NCBI RefSeq assembly: GCF_000286835.2
Contig: NZ_AJYD02000038.1
Location: 2,494,721-2,558,720 of the forward strand
Length of the DNA stretch: 64,000 bases
Source: Enterovibrio norvegicus FF-33
GTDB lineage: Bacteria > Pseudomonadota > Gammaproteobacteria > Enterobacterales > Vibrionaceae
Direction: 5' to 3'
Within the stretch, counting starts at the first letter, position 1. Every line of letters starts with the position of its first letter. The translations under genes and the position numbers were made by a program. Positions 10,181-18,824 of the stretch are shown in pieces. The notes below the pieces were generated by a model, which searched no databases, was not told the DNA's origin, and was given only the letters and a program-made list of their open reading frames with translations.

Positions 10181-10921
10181 ATGTTCAAACAACTCAAAGC
10201 GTCTCTAGGCATTGGCGCTACCACGGTCGACACACGAGTAGAAAATGAATCCCTCTATCAGGGAGAAATGCTCAGAGGTGTCGTTCGCATTAAAGGTGGG
10301 AACATTGAGCAGCAGATTGAAGCAATCTCGTTGAAGCTATGCACAGAAGTGAAAGTGGAATCTGATTCAGGGGTGAGTTACGAATCATTTATGCTTGGAT
10401 CAATGCAAGTAAACGACCCGTTCGTGGTCCAACCGGATGAAGAAAAAGACGTGGCATTTGAATTAAAACTGCATGATGAAACGCCAATCACAGCAGTCAA
10501 TGCACGTTCCAACAAATGTCACGTTTGGCTTGAAACCACCTTGGACATAGATTTTGCCATTGACCCAAGTGATCGCGACTTCATTGAAGTCCGCCCATTG
10601 CCCGTGGTTCAACGTGTCCTCAATACGCTAGAACGTGAAGGGTTCACCATGGTCAAGGCAGACGTGGAGAAAGGCCAACTTAATGGTGACGGATTCACTT
10701 CACTCTCAGGTTGTTATCAAGAACTGGAATTCAAAAGCAGCGGCATGTTTAACCGTAAAGAAATTGAACTCTCGTTCATTCTCGATGGCAATGTGATTCA
10801 TTGCTTGGCGGAAATCGACCGCTCATTCGGTCGCGGTGATATGTTCCGCTCATTCACCATTTCACTTGATGCATCAGAAGGAGAAGTCGAACAAGCATTG
10901 GCTTCAACGCTGCACGCATGA
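10181..10921 (+). CDS. Spo0M-like (sporulation-control protein) arrestin-fold protein
   Basis: The 246-residue protein belongs to the Spo0M family, named after a Bacillus sporulation protein but widespread in non-spore-formers. The N-terminal half shows the family pattern (LGIGATTVDTRVE, Y.GE...G.V.IKGG). Two arrestin-like beta-sandwich domains are expected, around residues 1-130 and 131-246. The molecular function outside Bacillus is not established. It has an AAGGA ribosome site 7 bases before the ATG and is monocistronic, with a terminator at 10952. Confidence 0.85.
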   Translation: MFKQLKASLGIGATTVDTRVENESLYQGEMLRGVVRIKGGNIEQQIEAISLKLCTEVKVESDSGVSYESFMLGSMQVNDPFVVQPDEEKDVAFELKLHDETPITAVNARSNKCHVWLETTLDIDFAIDPSDRDFIEVRPLPVVQRVLNTLEREGFTMVKADVEKGQLNGDGFTSLSGCYQELEFKSSGMFNRKEIELSFILDGNVIHCLAEIDRSFGRGDMFRSFTISLDASEGEVEQALASTLHA

Positions 10922-10951
10922 TTTGACAATAGCGCCCAACTTTATCATTCG

Positions 10952-10982
10952 AAAGGTCAGCGTAAGCTGGCCTTTGTTGTTT
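10952..10982 (+). terminator. Terminator after the Spo0M-like gene
   Basis: A 10-bp stem (AAAGGTCAGC and GCTGGCCTTT, one G-T pair) with loop GTAA is followed by a T-rich stretch. Confidence 0.7.
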
Positions 10983-11106
10983 GTCCCCGTTTTAAACACT
11001 GGGAGTGGCATTTAAACAACAAACTCGATTTAATCAGCAGAAATCTCAACACCTTGTTAATGTCTTTGTTATAAATAAGGTAATTCACGCAGTAAGGATG
11101 ACAACG

Positions 11107-11592
11107 ATGAGTGCAAAACAGCGAGACATAACATTACGCTTTCTGGCAGAGCCGAGTGATGTGAATTTTGGTGGGAAAGTTCACGGAGGGGCAGCCATGA
11201 AGTGGATTGACCTCGCTGCGTATGCCTGTGCTGCAGGATGGAGCGGTAAGTACTGCATCACAGCTTATGCGGGCGGTATTCGTTTCGTTGCGCCGATTCA
11301 CGTTGGTAACTTGGTCGAGGTCAGTGCCAAAGTGATTTATACCGGCAGCTCATCGATGCACATTGCCATTGATGTGCAGGCAAGCGACCCCAAAGAGCTT
11401 AAAAATCGTCTCACTACCCATTGCATCGTGATCATGGTTGCGGTAGATGAAAACGGAAAGCCAACACCCATTCCAAAATGGATTCCTGAGTCAGATGAAG
11501 ACAAAGAATTGGAACAATCCGCGATTCGCTTAATGAACATGCGTAAACAAATCGGCGAAGAAATGGAAGCGCATGTAAAGCTGTATAAATAG
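11107..11592 (+). CDS. Acyl-CoA thioesterase, hot-dog fold
   Basis: The 161-residue protein is a single hot-dog domain of the acyl-CoA hydrolase (YciA/BACH) type, which cleaves acyl-CoA to free acid and CoA. The active-site region NFGGKVHGGAAMKWID (helix-cap Asn/Gly and the catalytic Asp) is intact, and YAGGIRFVAPIHVGNLVEV forms the following strands. I place the start at MSAKQRDITLRF because an AAGGA lies about 9 bases upstream; further upstream ATGs in frame lack such a site. The preferred acyl chain cannot be read from sequence. Confidence 0.88.
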   Translation: MSAKQRDITLRFLAEPSDVNFGGKVHGGAAMKWIDLAAYACAAGWSGKYCITAYAGGIRFVAPIHVGNLVEVSAKVIYTGSSSMHIAIDVQASDPKELKNRLTTHCIVIMVAVDENGKPTPIPKWIPESDEDKELEQSAIRLMNMRKQIGEEMEAHVKLYK

Positions 11593-11608
11593 CATCAATA
11601 TTATTCAC

Positions 11609-11644
11609 AGCAAAAAGACCGTATCTGCGGTCTTTTTGCTTTTG
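11609..11644. terminator. Terminator between the thioesterase and tetR
   Basis: A perfect 13-bp stem AGCAAAAAGACCG / CGGTCTTTTTGCT with loop TATCTG sits between convergent genes. Its core is very similar to the hairpin at 13478-13508. Confidence 0.85.
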
Positions 11645-11685
11645 TCAGTCACTACCATTCAGTTCCATATCTAAACAGAGTCGTG

Positions 11686-12291
11686 CTATTTGAAGACAGA
11701 GAATGCCACTTTGAGTACGTCTCTCACCTTTTCAGGGGCCTCTCCTCGCGCTCGCTGCGCCAATGCTGCGGTAAGTTGAGCATCAATGTAAATAGCCGCA
11801 AGCTGATTCGACATCGTACTCGACATATCGCCAACTTGTCTGGCTTGCTCTACGCGCTGCTCGATAAAACCCAGAAATTGCAGATGCGCGTTTTCGAGTG
11901 CTGATTGGGTGCTTTTTCCCAGTAGATGCTTCACCTCATTCATTTTCACCATCATGCAGCCATCAGGAGAATCACATCGCTCTTCAATGGCAAATTCAAC
12001 AAGATCATCAAGCACATCATTAAAAGCAAGTTTACTACCTAGCTCGTTTAACTTTGGTAAAAGAAAAGTTTCCAAATAGGCATTTAGCGCCGCTTTCATC
12101 AATCCGTCTTCGTTATCAAACTCTCTATAAAGGCCAGGTTTAGAGACTTGCGCCAGTTTACAAATCTCATTGATTGAAACGCCCTTTGCTCCTTGCTTCC
12201 AGTAAGCCAACATTGTCACATCGAGGATATGATCACGATTAAGGGTTTTGGGTCGCCCTCTTGATGCTTTCACTGTGGTCTGATTTTTCAT
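11686..12291 (-). CDS. TetR/AcrR family transcriptional repressor
   Basis: The 201-residue protein has an N-terminal TetR helix-turn-helix (residues about 14-60; the recognition region includes VSINEICKLAQVSKPGLYREF) and a C-terminal ligand-binding helical domain. It is divergent from the reductase gene at 12384. Two copies of a TACCACTT(G/A)GTA repeat lie between them, so it probably represses itself and the reductase. The inducer is unknown. Confidence 0.9.
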   Translation of the reverse strand: MKNQTTVKASRGRPKTLNRDHILDVTMLAYWKQGAKGVSINEICKLAQVSKPGLYREFDNEDGLMKAALNAYLETFLLPKLNELGSKLAFNDVLDDLVEFAIEERCDSPDGCMMVKMNEVKHLLGKSTQSALENAHLQFLGFIEQRVEQARQVGDMSSTMSNQLAAIYIDAQLTAALAQRARGEAPEKVRDVLKVAFSVFK

Positions 12292-12295
12292 TTGG

Positions 12296-12307
12296 TACCA
12301 CTTGGTA
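12296..12307. promoter_or_regulatory. Candidate TetR operator 1
   Basis: TACCA and TGGTA arms with a CT centre lie 4 bases upstream of the tetR start. A second copy with one mismatch occurs exactly 48 bases further on. Confidence 0.55.
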
Positions 12308-12315
12308 TTTTATTA

Positions 12316-12344
12316 TTGACACACTGAACTGAGTTGATTAATGT
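12316..12344 (+). promoter_or_regulatory. Candidate promoter of the SDR reductase gene
   Basis: A consensus TTGACA at 12316-12321 is followed after 17 bp by a poor -10 (TAATGT). The second operator copy begins inside this -10, which would explain repression by the divergent TetR protein. Confidence 0.45.
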
Positions 12345-12355
12345 ACCACTTAGTA
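12344..12355. promoter_or_regulatory. Candidate TetR operator 2
   Basis: TACCACTTAGTA differs at one base from the copy at 12296. It overlaps the candidate -10 and transcription start of the reductase gene. Confidence 0.55.
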
Positions 12356-12383
12356 TTTAATTAAACAATCAAGGATGTCTACC

Positions 12384-13406
12384 ATGACTGAAACAACACG
12401 TGGATTAGTACTGTTAACGGGCGTATCAGGATTTATCGGGCTTCATTGTGCAAAAGAGATGCTGCAACAAGGTTATAGCGTGAGGGGGTCTGTTCGAAGC
12501 AAAGAAAAAGAAGACGAAGTTCTGGCAACACTTCATGCCGCATCCGTTGACACCACTCATCTGAGCTTTGTCCGATTGGATCTGACCTCAGACAACGGTT
12601 GGGCGCAAGCTGCTGAAGGCTGTGACTACATCATGCATGTCGCCTCTCCGTTCACGATCGCAAACCCAAAGACTGAAGATGAAATGATCACTCCTGCCGT
12701 TCAGGGTTCGATTCGCGCTCTAAAGGCTGGCGAAAGTGCTGGTGTTAAGCGTGTTGTTCTAACGAGCTCTATCCTATCGATGATGGGTTCGATGAAAACG
12801 GGGACATTTGGACCTGAAGATTGGACAGACACCCAATCCAAAACCATCAACACGTATACCAAAAGTAAGGCCCTTGCCGAACGCGCTGCTTGGGAGTTCA
12901 TGGCGAGCCAATCTGATAAAAATAAAATGGAATTGGTGGTGGTTAACCCTGGTGCCGTATTCGGCCCATCACTAGGCAAAAATATGACCGGTCAGACCAT
13001 GACACTGTTTAAACAAATGTTACAGGGGAAAATCCCTCTTGTTCCTAACTTCGCCTTTCCTATGGTTGATGTACGTGATGTCGCCAAAATTCATGTTGAA
13101 GCACTGACCAACACCGAAGCAAACGGCAAGCGCATTATTGTTGCAACCGCAGAAGCACACAGCTTTCTTGAGATCGCGCAAATACTAAAAAATGAAGGCT
13201 ATAAAGGACCAAGCACCAGAAAAGCGCCTGATTTTCTATTGCGCATTACGTCTATTTTTGACCGTGAAGCAAAAGGAATGCTGGGAATGTTAGGCATGAA
13301 TATACAAGCAAACAACACTGAAACCCGCACCCTATTCAACTGGACACCTCGAACAATGAAAGAATCGGTTCTAGACACGGCAAAGTCAATTAAAGCCATT
13401 CAGTAG
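12384..13406 (+). CDS. NAD(P)-dependent extended SDR / dihydroflavonol-reductase-like aldehyde reductase
   Basis: The 340-residue protein is an extended short-chain dehydrogenase. A Rossmann motif TGVSGFIGLH lies near the N-terminus, HVASPF follows strand 4, and the active-site pair is Y..K in YTKSKALAE with an upstream Ser in LTSSILS. It resembles the DFR/carbonyl-reductase group (yeast Gre2-like) that reduces aldehydes or ketones; the true substrate is unknown. I chose the ATG at 12384 because AAGGA lies 8 bases upstream; an ATG at 12375 overlaps that site. It is divergent from the TetR gene. Confidence 0.88.
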   Translation: MTETTRGLVLLTGVSGFIGLHCAKEMLQQGYSVRGSVRSKEKEDEVLATLHAASVDTTHLSFVRLDLTSDNGWAQAAEGCDYIMHVASPFTIANPKTEDEMITPAVQGSIRALKAGESAGVKRVVLTSSILSMMGSMKTGTFGPEDWTDTQSKTINTYTKSKALAERAAWEFMASQSDKNKMELVVVNPGAVFGPSLGKNMTGQTMTLFKQMLQGKIPLVPNFAFPMVDVRDVAKIHVEALTNTEANGKRIIVATAEAHSFLEIAQILKNEGYKGPSTRKAPDFLLRITSIFDREAKGMLGMLGMNIQANNTETRTLFNWTPRTMKESVLDTAKSIKAIQ

Positions 13407-13477
13407 TCATTCTTTTGAACCAGCTCAGCTTTAACTTCATTCGGCGCTTTAACGTCACTGCTTTTTCTGGTTAACGA

Positions 13478-13508
13478 ACAAAAAGGCCGCATCTGCGGTC
13501 CTTTTGTA
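13478..13508. terminator. Bidirectional terminator between SDR and iolA
   Basis: An imperfect hairpin with core CCGCATCTGCGG and A/T-rich flanks lies between convergent genes. It resembles the hairpin at 11609 on the other side of the TetR/SDR pair. Confidence 0.7.
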
Positions 13509-13544
13509 TCTACAGCGAACGGTTGTTGGTACACGTTCGGCATA

Positions 13545-15056
13545 TTAACCCATTGTCGGCATCGTAAAGTGGCTTCTGTGTTTTTCGAGGCGAACACTGG
13601 TCGGCCAACGTGTTGTGACAGTTTTCATCCGGGTATAGAAACGCACGCCGTCGTTACCGTGCACGTTTAATGGGCCGAAAATTGAACGTTTCCAGCCACC
13701 AAAGCTGTGGAAGGCCATTGGAACGGGAATCGGCACATTCACCCCAACCATACCCGCCAACACGTCTTCGCTAAATTGACGCGCGGTTTCGCCATCACGC
13801 GTAAAGATAGCGGAACCATTGCCATATTCATGGCTATTGATGAGTTCAAGTGCCGTTTGATAGTCAGGCACACGCACAACAGATAATACGGGGCCGAAAA
13901 TCTCTTCTTGGTAGATGCTCATGTCTGGTGTGACATCATCAAACAAGGTCGCGCCAACGTAGAAGCCATTATCATGGTCTTCGACTTTACAGTTTCGACC
14001 ATCAACCACCAGCTTCGCACCTTGTGCTTCACCCGCGTTGATGTAGCCGACGATTTTCTCTTTGTGCTGCGCAGAAATCACTGGGCCCATATCGTTTTCT
14101 GGACCATCGATAATGCCGGGGCCCACGCGCATTTTGCTGATGCTTTCGGACAAAGAGGCGATTAGCGTATCCGCCGTTTCATCGCCAACAGCAACAACGA
14201 CGGACAACGCCATGCAGCGCTCCCCTGCAGCACCAAAGCCTGCGCCCAAAATTGCACCACTCGCCATCTCCATGTCCGCATCTGGCATCAGAATACAGTG
14301 ATTTTTTGCGCCGCCTAGTGCTTGGCAGCGTTTGCCGTGCGCAGACGCTGTGCTGTAAATGTATTCTGCAATAGGTGTTGATCCGACGAAACTCACCGCC
14401 TGAACACGCGGGTCTGTCAGCAGTACATCCACAGCTTCTTTGTCACCGTTCACCACATTGAAGACACCATCTGGCAAACCTGCTTCTTTGAGCAATTGCG
14501 CCAACGCAATCGCCAAAGACGGATCTTTTTCAGACGGTTTTAATATGAAGGTGTTACCCGTAGCAAGGGCAATAGGAAACATCCACATTGGCACCATTGC
14601 GGGGAAATTGAAGGGCGTAATCCCAGCACAGACACCCAAAGGTTGCATGATGGAGTGGCTATCGACGCCAGAGCCTACATTGGCCGAGCTTTCGCCTTTT
14701 TGCAGATGCGGAATGCCGCACGCAAATTCCACCACTTCTAAGCCACGCGTCAGCTCGCCGACTGCATCGGAATAGACTTTACCGTGCTCATTGCTGATCA
14801 AGCGAGCCAGTTTGTCTTGATTGGCTTCTAACAACGCTTTGAATTTGAACATAACGCGCGCACGACGAAGCGGCGGCGTTTTTGCCCATTTTGGGAAAGC
14901 AGCTTGTGCCACAGTAATTGCCTGCTCCACTTCTTGTGCTTTGCTCAATACCACTTGACGAGTTTGTTCGCCGGTTGCTGGATTGAACACGACACCAAAG
15001 CGGTCAGTGGTGCTTTCGGTGATTTCACCGTTGATAAAGTTGTGTACGGTTTCCAT
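13545..15056 (-). CDS. iolA: Methylmalonate-semialdehyde dehydrogenase (CoA-acylating), IolA/MmsA
   Basis: IolA converts malonate semialdehyde to acetyl-CoA with NAD and CoA, the last step of myo-inositol breakdown. It also acts on methylmalonate semialdehyde in valine degradation. The 503-residue protein has the aldehyde dehydrogenase fold: FNFPAMVPMWMFPIAL, the Gly motif FVGSTPIAEYIYSTA, catalytic Cys in GERCMALS, and a C-terminal FGGWKRS segment typical of this family. I prefer the ATG at 15056, which has GGAG 9 bases upstream, over the ATG at 15071, which has a weak site. It is the last gene of the iolC-iolE-iolA operon and the only iolA in the window. Confidence 0.93.
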   Translation of the reverse strand: METVHNFINGEITESTTDRFGVVFNPATGEQTRQVVLSKAQEVEQAITVAQAAFPKWAKTPPLRRARVMFKFKALLEANQDKLARLISNEHGKVYSDAVGELTRGLEVVEFACGIPHLQKGESSANVGSGVDSHSIMQPLGVCAGITPFNFPAMVPMWMFPIALATGNTFILKPSEKDPSLAIALAQLLKEAGLPDGVFNVVNGDKEAVDVLLTDPRVQAVSFVGSTPIAEYIYSTASAHGKRCQALGGAKNHCILMPDADMEMASGAILGAGFGAAGERCMALSVVVAVGDETADTLIASLSESISKMRVGPGIIDGPENDMGPVISAQHKEKIVGYINAGEAQGAKLVVDGRNCKVEDHDNGFYVGATLFDDVTPDMSIYQEEIFGPVLSVVRVPDYQTALELINSHEYGNGSAIFTRDGETARQFSEDVLAGMVGVNVPIPVPMAFHSFGGWKRSIFGPLNVHGNDGVRFYTRMKTVTTRWPTSVRLEKHRSHFTMPTMG

Positions 15057-15079
15057 GTCTTGGGTCTCCATGCTTTCAA

Positions 15080-15970
15080 TTATATCAATCCGGCATGACG
15101 AGCAAACGCAGCCAAATTGTTGTATCCCATTGTTGCGTAAGTGAGAGGATCAGCGATAGACGGGTCTTGTTCCGCTTCTACCACCAGCCATCCTGCGTAA
15201 TCGCTTCGCTTCAACACATCCATTACTGGGGCATAATCAATACAGCCATCCCCCGGTACAGTGAACACGCCATTCAATACCGCATCAAGAAAGCTCAGCC
15301 TGCGATTTTTCGCATCATCAAGCACCGCTTGGCGCACATCTTTGCAATGAACGTGGTTGATGCGGGCGGCATGGCGCTTTGCGACCGCAACCGGATTACC
15401 ACCGGCATAATGAAGGTGCCCCGTATCCAGTAATAATCCAACTTCTGGCCCTGTTTCCGCCATGAGTCTATCAATGTCGCTTTCACTCTCTATTACCGTA
15501 CCCATATGGTGATGATAGGCAACTTGCACGCCTTGAGACTGCGTGTATTTAGCAAACTCTGTGAGTTTTTTGCCGTAGTCATCCCAACACTTTTCTGGAA
15601 AGGCAGGGCGACGTTCAACGGGCACAGCTTGATTGCCATGAATACAGCCCGTGACTTCAGCAAACACCATTACTTTCGCGCCGAGGGCTTTAAGCAATTT
15701 AAGGTGCGATTGCGCAGCCTCAATTTCTTGTTCCACTGAACGGCTCAATAACTCGCCTGAGTACCAACCCGAAACTAGCTTTAGTCCGTGTTTGTCTAAA
15801 ATCGGCCCAAGCACGAAATCATCACGCGGGAATTTATTGCCCAGTTCAAAACCTGAAAACCCCGCCTGTTTTCCTTCCGCTAAGCAAACATCCAGCGGCG
15901 TTGCAGCGCCCAGCGATGGAAGATCGTCATTTGTCCACGTCAGTGGGTTTATTCCTAATTCAACAGCCAT
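15080..15970 (-). CDS. iolE: myo-Inosose-2 dehydratase (module A)
   Basis: IolE dehydrates 2-keto-myo-inositol (scyllo-inosose) to the trihydroxycyclohexane-dione used by IolD. The 296-residue protein is a TIM-barrel of the xylose-isomerase-like/AP-endonuclease family 2 group. It starts GINPLTWTNDDLP and has metal-ligand regions in VMVFAEVTG, HHHMGTVIES, LLLDTGHLHYAGG and NHVHCKD, plus a final VVEAEQDP. It sits between iolC (13-base gap) and iolA in one operon. A second, clearly different paralogue is at 42028. Length is normal. Confidence 0.92.
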   Translation of the reverse strand: MAVELGINPLTWTNDDLPSLGAATPLDVCLAEGKQAGFSGFELGNKFPRDDFVLGPILDKHGLKLVSGWYSGELLSRSVEQEIEAAQSHLKLLKALGAKVMVFAEVTGCIHGNQAVPVERRPAFPEKCWDDYGKKLTEFAKYTQSQGVQVAYHHHMGTVIESESDIDRLMAETGPEVGLLLDTGHLHYAGGNPVAVAKRHAARINHVHCKDVRQAVLDDAKNRRLSFLDAVLNGVFTVPGDGCIDYAPVMDVLKRSDYAGWLVVEAEQDPSIADPLTYATMGYNNLAAFARHAGLI

Positions 15971-15983
15971 GATGCTCTCCTTA

Positions 15984-17921
15984 TCAACGCTGACGCCATG
16001 TTTCTATGAGTTCGAGATAGTTAGCCTTAACCGCATCTACGAAGCGCTCGTTATCCAGTTCCCCACGCATCCACTGACGACTTGGCTCACCAAAGATAGT
16101 TCGACCCACTGCAAAGCCTTTCACCGTTTGTGATTTTGCTGATGCTGAAAACCCTGCTTTGAGTTCATCTGCAGGCGCATCGAGTCCTAATAAAACAACA
16201 CCACGGCAATGTGTATCGCGATCAAGGATCAGCGCATCAACATGCTGCCAGCCATTTTCTGTTAAAGGAGGAAGTTTCCACCAATCAGGTTTGATGCCGA
16301 GGTTATAAAGCCTTGTCATGACGCGAAGATAAAGCGAGTCAGACACCTCTGGAGATACCACATCAATATCGCGAGGCAGGATCACTTCAACCAAGAGTTC
16401 ATTACCCGTTGCACAACATGCTTGATAGACCTCTAGCAATGTTTGCTCTTGCTCCAATTGCAGTTCGCGCTGATCGTCTGGATGATAGAACATCAAACAT
16501 TTCACCACCTGCTCTCTCGGCCAACTGGCGAGTTGCGTACCAATGTTGCCATGTTCGAGACGCAGGGGGCGTGAGCCTGGCAGTTCAATAGGTCGCGCCA
16601 CCCAGTAGCGCTTATTCACTGTATCACCCGCGCCCGTTGCCGCATTCAGCACGTTCATGCCAAAGGTTGAATCACACAAAATGCCGGCTTTGCCTTCCAG
16701 CCCTGCACTCTCTGCCACGTCTTGTGCCGCTCGCCAAATCAGACTTTTCAGATACGAAATGTGGTCGATATCAATGCCCGCTTGTTGTGCCATTTCGACA
16801 AACTGAGCACGATGGTCAAACGCCAACACACACAGTTCTGGCCACCCTTTTTCTCGTGTCGTAACACGATGGAGGTGATTCAAATCGGCATCGCGATCAG
16901 GACGTGGAATGTTGTGTTCGTGGAGCAAGTAATAATCAAGCTCCTCTTTGGTCGGCATGGCTGGTGAGCAACCATGACGAGACACAACCAACGCGCCACA
17001 CGCATTGGCGTAACGGCAACATTGCTCCCATGATTCTTCATTGATATATCCGCGCAGCAAGCCAGACATAAACGCATCGCCAGCACCCAGCACATTCAGT
17101 ACTTCCACTCGCACGCCTTTTACCGTAATGCCTTCATCAAGATGGTTACCGATATCATCAGTAAATACGCTGCACCCCAGCGGGCCGCGCTTACATACCA
17201 AAGTGGCATCGGTAAAACCGCGCACAACTTTCAGGGCTTCCACTGAATCGACAGATCCCGCGGCAATATGGAATTCTTCTTCAGTGCCTACAATCAGGTC
17301 AAACAGCCCAAGTACATCTTGGAGTTGTTGCGTCACAGCTTGCGATTCAATAAAGCGCGTTTCCCCATCACCCAAGGAGGTCAATCCCCAAAGGACGGGA
17401 CGATAGTCCACGTCCAGCGCCGTTCGCACACCGTGTTTTCTGGCGTAGTTGAGCGCGGTGATCACCGCTTCACGAGAGCTAGGGTTCGATAAGTGCGTAC
17501 CCGTGATCGCCAAGCATTTCGCCGAGGCAATGTACTCTTCGTTGATATCATCAGGCGTAATGGCCTGATCGGCGCAGTTATCGCGATAGAAGATCAGAGG
17601 GAAAGTGTCTTCATCTTTAATGCCAAGCAGCACCAAAGCAGTCAGGCGTTCTTTGTCAGTAATAATATTGCTGGTATCGACGCCCACTCGTTCGAGTTCT
17701 TCACGAACAAAACGCCCCATGTGTTCGTCGCCAACACGCGCTAACATGCCGGATTTCAATCCCTGACGCGCCGTGCCATGCGCCACGTTGCCCGAAGACC
17801 CACCAAGGTATTTAGCAAAGGTACGCATATCTTCTAGTCTTGCGCCGACTTGTTCGCCATAGAGATCGACGGCGACCCGCCCAAGGCAAATAACATCCAA
17901 TGTTTTTTCCTGCGTTGACAT
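15984..17921 (-). CDS. iolC: Bifunctional 5-dehydro-2-deoxygluconokinase / DUF2090 aldolase
   Basis: This 645-residue fusion has an N-terminal PfkB sugar kinase (residues about 8-320), with LGGSSGNVAHG and the anion-hole/catalytic segment LGAGDAFMSGLL. A C-terminal DUF2090 domain (about 340-640) begins near LCVLAFDHRAQF, a class-I-aldolase-like TIM barrel. The kinase phosphorylates 2-deoxy-5-keto-D-gluconate; the DUF2090 half is thought to split the product into DHAP and malonate semialdehyde, replacing IolJ. That aldolase role is from family knowledge, not visible here. It is the first gene of the iolC-iolE-iolA operon, behind a 22-bp palindrome. The other IolC (46307) lacks the extension. 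Confidence 0.93.
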   Translation of the reverse strand: MSTQEKTLDVICLGRVAVDLYGEQVGARLEDMRTFAKYLGGSSGNVAHGTARQGLKSGMLARVGDEHMGRFVREELERVGVDTSNIITDKERLTALVLLGIKDEDTFPLIFYRDNCADQAITPDDINEEYIASAKCLAITGTHLSNPSSREAVITALNYARKHGVRTALDVDYRPVLWGLTSLGDGETRFIESQAVTQQLQDVLGLFDLIVGTEEEFHIAAGSVDSVEALKVVRGFTDATLVCKRGPLGCSVFTDDIGNHLDEGITVKGVRVEVLNVLGAGDAFMSGLLRGYINEESWEQCCRYANACGALVVSRHGCSPAMPTKEELDYYLLHEHNIPRPDRDADLNHLHRVTTREKGWPELCVLAFDHRAQFVEMAQQAGIDIDHISYLKSLIWRAAQDVAESAGLEGKAGILCDSTFGMNVLNAATGAGDTVNKRYWVARPIELPGSRPLRLEHGNIGTQLASWPREQVVKCLMFYHPDDQRELQLEQEQTLLEVYQACCATGNELLVEVILPRDIDVVSPEVSDSLYLRVMTRLYNLGIKPDWWKLPPLTENGWQHVDALILDRDTHCRGVVLLGLDAPADELKAGFSASAKSQTVKGFAVGRTIFGEPSRQWMRGELDNERFVDAVKANYLELIETWRQR

Positions 17922-17964
17922 GTACCGCTCCTGTCAGACTGAATGGTTGAACTGCTTTTTGATA

Positions 17965-17986
17965 AAATGAAATGGATATTTCATTT
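17965..17986. promoter_or_regulatory. 22-bp palindrome upstream of iolC, candidate iol operator
   Basis: Perfect 9-bp arms AAATGAAAT and ATTTCATTT with a GGAT spacer lie 44 bases upstream of iolC. The same arms and spacer length recur at 28689-28710 between iolB and the dioxygenase gene. The shape suits an RpiR-type regulator, which I do not find in this window. Confidence 0.65.
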
Positions 17987-18091
17987 AATAGTAATTACGA
18001 ACCGACAAAGACGCAACCAGTGAAACAAACATTTCATTGATTGAAACGACATTTATGTAAACACCTTGATTCAATATTGGCTTAACTTGGC

Positions 18092-18110
18092 ACTAGACGA
18101 CTGGTCTAGT
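18092..18110. promoter_or_regulatory. TetR operator in front of its own gene
   Basis: Perfect arms ACTAGAC and GTCTAGT with a GACTG spacer. The last six bases (TCTAGT) fit a -10 with TTAACT 17 bp upstream. An almost identical 19-mer is at 18833-18851. Confidence 0.7.
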
Positions 18111-18117
18111 CTTCTGT

Positions 18118-18726
18118 ATGGTACGCACCATGAATACAGAAACGCACTCTACACGTCAGCACATCCTTGATGTCGGCTACCAGCTAGTTGCAGAAAAAGG
18201 CTTCTCGAACGTCGGCCTTTCACAATTGCTGAGTCAGGCCGGTGTGCCCAAAGGCTCCTTCTATCACTACTTCAAATCCAAAGAGCAATTTGGTGAAGCA
18301 CTGATTGAAGACTACTTCTCCGGCTATCAATCTCGTCTTGATGTTTTGTTCAGCGATCCTTCAATGAATGGCTACGACAAACTCATGGCATATTGGGCAA
18401 AATGGATTGAAGTGAATAATGGCTTGTGTGCGAATCAGCGTTGTCTGGTGATCAAGCTCAGCGCAGAAGTCTCCGATTTATCGGAATCTATGCGTTGCTC
18501 TCTACTCAAAGGCGCAAATGGCATTATTTCCATGATTGCGAATTGCATTCAGCAAGGCGTCGAAGACGGCTCAATCAAGGTTCTTGATAGTCATAAAGCT
18601 GCGCACCAGATTTACCACCTATGGGTGGGCGCCGGGCTTATGAGCAAATTGAATCAAAATACTGAATGCTTAACCCAAGCATTTGATACCACTGCGCGTG
18701 TGCTGAAAGGCCACGTAGCTTTTTAA
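18118..18726 (+). CDS. TetR family repressor of the downstream oxidoreductase
   Basis: The 202-residue protein has a TetR helix-turn-helix (residues about 14-60, with NVGLSQLLSQAGVPKGSFYHYF) and a C-terminal domain with several Cys (CANQRCLVIK). The motif KGSFYHYFKSKEQFGEALI is typical of the subgroup that includes NemR/AcuR-like sensors of electrophiles. The start is uncertain. ATG 18118 would be almost leaderless if the -10 at 18105-18110 is real; ATG 18130 also lacks a ribosome site. Identical operators in front of it and of the oxidoreductase gene indicate autoregulation and control of that gene. Confidence 0.88.
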   Translation: MVRTMNTETHSTRQHILDVGYQLVAEKGFSNVGLSQLLSQAGVPKGSFYHYFKSKEQFGEALIEDYFSGYQSRLDVLFSDPSMNGYDKLMAYWAKWIEVNNGLCANQRCLVIKLSAEVSDLSESMRCSLLKGANGIISMIANCIQQGVEDGSIKVLDSHKAAHQIYHLWVGAGLMSKLNQNTECLTQAFDTTARVLKGHVAF

Positions 18727-18791
18727 TCTGTCACGCGAGTACGCCCGAAAATTTTGGACTCACTCTCAGGTACGAACAAACCAGTGATTGG

Positions 18792-18824
18792 AAAAACCGC
18801 CACACTCTGTTGGCGGATTTTTTT
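18792..18824 (+). terminator. Terminator after tetR, overlapping the next promoter
   Basis: CCGCCA and TGGCGG with an 8-base loop are followed by a T run. The T run overlaps the -35 of the promoter at 18823. Confidence 0.7.
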
